17,772 nt of DNA from an uncultured Lachnospiraceae bacterium. Lineage in GTDB: Bacteria > Bacillota > Clostridia > Lachnospirales > Lachnospiraceae. The translations under genes and the position numbers were made by a program. The notes under the pieces were generated by a model. That model worked only from the letters and a program-made list of their open reading frames with translations, made no database searches and had not been told where the DNA came from. Each line of letters begins with the position of its first letter. The stretch's first letter is position 1. The stretch lies in NCBI GenBank assembly GCA_947628025.1, contig CANQYH010000029.1, positions 1 through 17,772 of the forward strand. Reading direction: 5' to 3'. Positions 16,268 to 17,772 of this stretch are shown one piece after another.

Positions 16268-16296
16268 TTGCCAGATGACCATATTTAGTGTAGCAT
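16268..16296 (+). promoter_or_regulatory. Likely promoter of the HTH gene
   Basis: -35 TTGCCA (16268-16273) and -10 TAGCAT (16291-16296) are 17 bases apart, about 37 bases before the HTH start. A loose inverted repeat GGTCA (16256-16260) / TGACC (16276-16280) surrounds the -35 and could be a binding site. For the kinase on the other strand I found no convincing promoter. Confidence 0.55.
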
Positions 16297-16332
16297 AAAA
16301 AAGGAAAATGCAAAAGAAAGAGAGGGCCTGTT

Positions 16333-16827
16333 ATGTTAAAAAAAGAATGCCATGGAAAAGAACGATCCGTGAACGACCCTGCGCAGCGCAAAACCGATTG
16401 CAAAACGACTGGCGAACTGCTCCATATCCTGACCAGCACCCATTCGGCGAAAGAACTGGACACGTATCTTGAAACGCATACCTATCCGGAGGATGCGGTT
16501 GATTTTGCTTCTTTCTTTCAGCATTTCCTGGATCTGCACCATTTAAAAAGATCTGATGTCATCCGCGCCGCCCAACTGGACCGCACCTACGGCTATCAGA
16601 TCTTCAATGGCTCCCGCCGGCCAAGCCGCGACAAGATTATGGCTCTGTGCATTGCAGCCAGACTTTCCCTCAGAGAAACGCAGCGCTGCCTGGAAATCGC
16701 CGGGGAGGGCATCCTCTACGCCAGATCATCGCGGGATGCGGTCATCATCTACGGGATCGAACACCATATGGACGTGATGCAGATCAACGAGCTTTTGGCA
16801 GACAAACGGGAACGTATCCTTGAATGA
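16333..16827 (+). CDS. HTH (XRE-like) protein divergent from the kinase
   Basis: 164 residues. The N-terminal part (about 25-57) has a helical stretch, TTGELLHILTSTHSAKELDTYL. The centre (about 58-118) looks like a Cro/C1-type helix-turn-helix: FFQHFLDLHHLKRSDVIRAA, then DRTYGYQIFNGSRRPSRDKI, where YQIFNGSRRPSR fits a recognition helix with basic residues. A helical tail follows, with LRETQRCLEIAGEGILYARSSRDAVI. GAGAGGG upstream (about 16320-16325) gives a suitable ribosome binding site. It shares an intergenic region with the Ser/Thr kinase, and I recall similar kinase/HTH neighbours in Lachnospiraceae, so it may be a kinase target or regulate the kinase. That link is inference. Confidence 0.8.
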   Translation: MLKKECHGKERSVNDPAQRKTDCKTTGELLHILTSTHSAKELDTYLETHTYPEDAVDFASFFQHFLDLHHLKRSDVIRAAQLDRTYGYQIFNGSRRPSRDKIMALCIAARLSLRETQRCLEIAGEGILYARSSRDAVIIYGIEHHMDVMQINELLADKRERILE

Positions 16828-16890
16828 CCGCCGCGTGCATTTAAAATGCCGCATTCCCGTTCCTTTCATGAAACTCCGGCTCGGTCCGTC

Positions 16891-17772
16891 TTATCCTTTC
16901 TCCTCAAACAGCCGCTCTTTCCTCTCGATCATCTCATCCACACGCGCAATGTACTGCTCCACATTTTTCACGGTTTCCGCGCGCTCAATGCGGTTCTGAC
17001 CCGGGATCACCAGCTTCGTGGTGGTGCCCGCGCCGCAGCCAACGATCGTCTGCTGCTCCTCCATGATCAGGATATTATACAGGCAGGCTTTTCCCGGGGC
17101 GGCGTAACCCACATTCTCAAAATTCCCCGCCATATTTTTTTGCCGGTAGAGGTAGTAGGGTTCCAGTCCCATCCCGCGGGCGTAGCGGGCCGTCATGTCG
17201 ATGATCTCCTGGGTATTGACGATCTTTAAGTCCTTATAGACCTCTTTCATCGTGTTCAGCCTCGCCGCCCGCTTGATCGCCAGCGAATGGACCGTCAGGC
17301 TGTCCGGCCCCAGGGCTTTCACCTGCTCCATCGTCGCCCGGACATCCTCCAGATCCTCCTCCGGCAGCCCCACGATCAGGTCCATATTGATATTGTCAAA
17401 GCCCTCTTCCCGGGCCAGCGCAAATTTCGCCTTTACCTCCTCCACCGTATGACGCCGCCCGATCAGGTCCAGCGTCGCCTGCTTCATGGTCTGAGGATTG
17501 ATGGAAATGCGCCGGACGCCGTGTTTTTTCAGTACGCGCAGCTTTTCCCTCGTAATGCTGTCGGGCCGCCCAGCCTCCACCGTGAATTCTTTCGCGCCGT
17601 CCACGTCAAATACGGTCCGCAGCTTCGTAAATAACCGGTCCAGGTCCTCTGCCGGCAAAGAAGTCGGGGTGCCGCCGCCAAAATATACCGTATCTAAAGC
17701 CGGGGCGTCATAAGAAAGTTTTATCAAGTTTTGCAGGGACGGCATGATTTTGGTCATGCCGTTTCCTGCTTT
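16891..17772 (-). CDS. hemZ: HemZ-type radical SAM protein (coproporphyrinogen dehydrogenase family), C-terminal part
   Basis: The reading frame is open to the right edge, so the gene is cut by the window: 293 residues of a protein usually near 480-500 are visible. The first in-window Met is only at 17757 and is probably internal. Seen here are VYFGGGTPTSL (29-39), a strand after the SAM cluster, then EAGRPDSI and RISINPQTM, both characteristic of HemZ, then the barrel segment NINMDLIVGLPEE. The CxxxCxxC iron-sulfur motif should lie outside, upstream. The family resembles oxygen-independent coproporphyrinogen III oxidase, but in many anaerobes the true substrate is unproven. It runs towards, and ends 63 bases from, the convergent HTH gene, with no good terminator in between. 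Confidence 0.93.
   Translation of the reverse strand, partial: KAGNGMTKIMPSLQNLIKLSYDAPALDTVYFGGGTPTSLPAEDLDRLFTKLRTVFDVDGAKEFTVEAGRPDSITREKLRVLKKHGVRRISINPQTMKQATLDLIGRRHTVEEVKAKFALAREEGFDNINMDLIVGLPEEDLEDVRATMEQVKALGPDSLTVHSLAIKRAARLNTMKEVYKDLKIVNTQEIIDMTARYARGMGLEPYYLYRQKNMAGNFENVGYAAPGKACLYNILIMEEQQTIVGCGAGTTTKLVIPGQNRIERAETVKNVEQYIARVDEMIERKERLFEEKG

Noticed and set aside
16837..16852. GCATTTAAAATGC-type palindrome between the HTH gene and hemZ
   Set aside because: Too short and AT-rich, with no following T run, to call a terminator.
1..17772. CRISPR arrays, tRNA genes, transposases and phage genes
   Set aside because: I looked for repeat-spacer patterns, cloverleaf sequences and transposase motifs and saw none.

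Overview
The window looks like chromosomal DNA from a Clostridia species, most likely a Lachnospiraceae-type gut anaerobe. This rests on Gram-positive gene content (LTA-synthase-like sulfatase, HemZ, lipoproteins), strong GGAGG ribosome binding sites, roughly 50% or higher GC in the housekeeping genes, and Lachnospiraceae-style HisRS and XRE proteins. The species cannot be fixed from the sequence alone.

Left part (1-8.1 kb), housekeeping. At the left edge a textbook sigma-A promoter with A/T tracts and a leader resembling those of rRNA operons fires leftwards out of the window. Next comes an LTA-synthase-family membrane sulfatase (+). A histidine kinase and an OmpR-type response regulator follow as a two-gene operon (-). 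Then come aspS and hisS (-). aspS is followed by a clear intrinsic terminator, and hisS has its own near-consensus promoter.

Middle and right (8.1-16.85 kb), an accessory block. A divergent control region at 14.46-14.58 kb lies between a small XRE regulator (+) and a leftward operon. The operon encodes a lipoprotein with three Ig-like modules, an 839-residue lipoprotein, two DUF4230-like single-pass membrane proteins joined by an ATGA overlap, and two very small ORFs joined by TGATG and ATGA overlaps. The control region holds two copies of the palindrome ACTTATAAGT, 18 bp apart, one overlapping the -35 box of the operon. To the right is a membrane-anchored Ser/Thr-kinase-like protein (-), divergent from a HTH protein (+).

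Right edge (16.89 kb to the end): the C-terminal half of HemZ (-), cut by the window. hemZ, hisS and aspS are neighbours in many Clostridia as far as I know, so the 8.1-16.85 kb block looks like an insertion into that cluster. My reading is that the block is an envelope or surface system, controlled by the XRE protein and possibly by the kinase/HTH pair. No function is established for it here.
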